From Nitrosomonas sp. (GTDB lineage Bacteria > Pseudomonadota > Gammaproteobacteria > Burkholderiales > Nitrosomonadaceae), in assembly GCA_021774205.1 (NCBI GenBank), contig JAJFJI010000295.1:1-7469 (forward strand): a DNA stretch of 7,469 bases, read 5' to 3'. Under the pieces are notes generated by a model. That model ran no database searches and had not been told where the DNA came from. It saw only the letters and a list, made by a program, of their open reading frames with translations. The number at the start of each line of letters is the position of its first letter. Within the stretch, counting starts at the first letter, position 1. The translations under genes and the position numbers were made by a program. Positions 6,659 through 7,469 of the stretch are shown here, piece by piece.

Positions 6659-6848
6659 AAGCTAAAAAAACCCCTTTGTTTGTTACACCAGCCCACAATA
6701 CCAAACTTGCCAACATCAGAAGAATTAAACCTAAAATCCTCAGTTGACCGCGACAGTAATAAGTCATCTCATGAAAAGAAGACGCATATTTTTCACGATG
6801 ACACGCACCTTTAAGGTGCGGAACGCGATGCTGCTGATAGCACACCAT
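6651..6848 (-). CDS. Possible small membrane protein (65 aa)
   Basis: The frame from ATG 6848-6846 to the stop at 6651 gives 65 residues: a polar, Cys/His-containing N-terminal half (VCYQQHRVPHLKGACH) and one hydrophobic helix, ILGLILLMLASLVLWAGV, near the C-terminus. The stop overlaps the kinase start (ATGATTAA), the arrangement seen in translationally coupled genes. Against it: there is no clear ribosome binding site, I recognise no family, and the middle of the frame is built from one arm of a 19-bp inverted repeat (6728-6746), which is also open on the other strand. A shorter start at MTYYC would leave 38 residues, mainly the membrane helix. It could be real, or repeat-derived DNA that happens to be open. 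Confidence 0.35.
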   Translation of the reverse strand: MVCYQQHRVPHLKGACHREKYASSFHEMTYYCRGQLRILGLILLMLASLVLWAGVTNKGVFLAYD

Positions 6849-6966
6849 TGTTTCTTTTTTATTGCGTTGCAATTCGTTGACATAACGAGTTATACCGTCT
6901 CATTGCGCCTTGCCAAAAAGAAACGACAACACACGCTAAACATCACCCAACTGAGGATTTTAGGTT
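6728..6966. repeat. 239-bp segment with perfect 19-bp terminal inverted repeats
   Basis: AACCTAAAATCCTCAGTTG at 6728-6746 is the exact reverse complement of CAACTGAGGATTTTAGGTT at 6948-6966. Beyond one mismatch the match continues for two more bases outward (TT 6725-6726 / AA 6968-6969). The 201-bp interior lacks a transposase and contains a 17-nt palindrome. Length and termini fit a miniature inverted-repeat element or a bacterial intergenic palindromic repeat. I see no convincing target-site duplication, so mobility is not shown. It sits in the queC-kinase gap. Confidence 0.6.
6804..6820. promoter_or_regulatory. 17-nt near-perfect palindrome, possible operator or hairpin
   Basis: CGCACCTTTAAGGTGCG has 8-base arms around a single central T. 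It lies inside the inverted-repeat segment and inside the small candidate ORF, about 150 bp before the kinase gene. It could bind a dimeric regulator or be part of the repeat's own structure. There is no adjacent T-run, so it is not a standard terminator. Confidence 0.3.
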
Positions 6967-6990
6967 CAACATAAGAACCAGAAAATTATC

Positions 6991-7469
6991 TCACTTTCTG
7001 TAGCGTGTTGGATCGATGATTTCGGCTTTTTCGAATCCGGCGCGGCGGATACGGCAGGCATCACAAACGCCGCAAGCCAGACCAGTTTTATCCGCCTGAT
7101 AACAGGATACCGTGAGACTGTAATCCACACTTAGCGACATGCCTCTTTGTACAATTTCCTGCTTGGACAAATTAATGAGTGGCGCATGAATCGTCATTTT
7201 ACTGCCTTCGACTGCCGCTTTAGTGGCCAGGTTAGCCATTTTATCAAATGCCTCAATATATTCCGCACGGCAATCCGGATAACCCGAGTAATCAATGGCA
7301 TTTACGCCAATAAAAATATCTTGGCTATCCAGCGTCTCGGCCCATGCCAACGCAAGCGACAACATAACTGTATTGCGGGCGGGTACATAAGTAACCGGAA
7401 TCGTAACTTTCTCACCGTTCGTCGGCACAGCAATTGACGGGTCCGTCAACGCCGACCCCCCAAATGCAG
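6991..7469 (-). CDS. queC: 7-cyano-7-deazaguanine (preQ0) synthase, C-terminal part
   Basis: QueC converts 7-carboxy-7-deazaguanine to preQ0 using ATP and ammonia, in the cytoplasmic pathway to queuosine. The frame stays open to the right edge (…AFGGSALTDPSIAVP), so the N-terminal ATP-loop part lies outside the window and about 159 codons are visible. Family motifs seen in order are TYVPARNTVMLSLALAWAE, GVNAIDYSGYPDCR, the APLINLSKQEIV helix, and the zinc site near the C-terminus, where four Cys lie in SCYQADKTGLACGVCDACR. The C-terminus at RYRK is normal for the short form of the family. All residues expected in this half are present, so it appears functional. It is followed on the same strand by the inverted-repeat segment and the sugar kinase, to which it has no known metabolic link. 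Confidence 0.95.
   Translation of the reverse strand, partial: AFGGSALTDPSIAVPTNGEKVTIPVTYVPARNTVMLSLALAWAETLDSQDIFIGVNAIDYSGYPDCRAEYIEAFDKMANLATKAAVEGSKMTIHAPLINLSKQEIVQRGMSLSVDYSLTVSCYQADKTGLACGVCDACRIRRAGFEKAEIIDPTRYRK

Noticed and set aside
6744..6974. 76-codon plus-strand frame across the inverted-repeat segment
   Set aside because: It lacks recognisable motifs and is open mainly because the repeat arm is open in both directions.
1..7469. CRISPR array, tRNA, rRNA or phage/defence system
   Set aside because: No spaced direct repeats, no tRNA cloverleaf or rRNA segments, and no nuclease, toxin or reverse-transcriptase motifs were seen on either strand.

Overview
The window looks like chromosomal DNA of a Gram-negative proteobacterium of moderate GC content. 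I think a betaproteobacterium related to Nitrosomonas is most likely, but this rests on the gene mix and coding style and not on a marker gene. Every convincing gene is on the minus strand. Both window edges cut through genes: a secreted DUF4168-like protein at the left and queC at the right.

Reading in the direction of transcription (right to left): queC (end of the gene, preQ0 synthase of the queuosine/7-deazaguanine pathway) is followed by a 332-bp gap. The gap holds a possible small membrane-protein ORF and a 239-bp segment bounded by perfect 19-bp inverted repeats. A PfkB-family sugar kinase (fructokinase-like) follows and overlaps the small ORF by 8 bp. After a 203-bp gap comes a two-gene unit, a PAPS-dependent sulfotransferase and an exported CIA30-family protein, with 18 bp between them.

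The region 3300-3950 is largely gene-free but contains a decayed IS3-family transposase fragment. Next is the largest gene, a stand-alone NRPS-type adenylation-thiolation (A-T) protein of 653 aa. It has no condensation, reductase or thioesterase domain, and Asn replaces the usual substrate-anchoring Asp. On its far side is a second IS3-family fragment from a different transposase subgroup, so the A-T gene is bracketed by dead insertion-sequence debris in what appears to be an accessory island.

The left 730 bp has no convincing gene upstream of the DUF4168-like gene. It does contain a cluster of strong hairpins (312-503): a 73-nt stem of 23 bp with two single-G bulges, and a 13-position stem-loop. 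These could be a structured leader, a small RNA or a palindromic repeat element.

How the genes work together: the sulfotransferase/CIA30 pair is probably one transcript, and the small ORF plus kinase may be translationally coupled. The A-T protein could make a carrier-bound acyl group for enzymes outside the window. A link between it and the sulfotransferase is possible but not shown, because an IS relic separates them.
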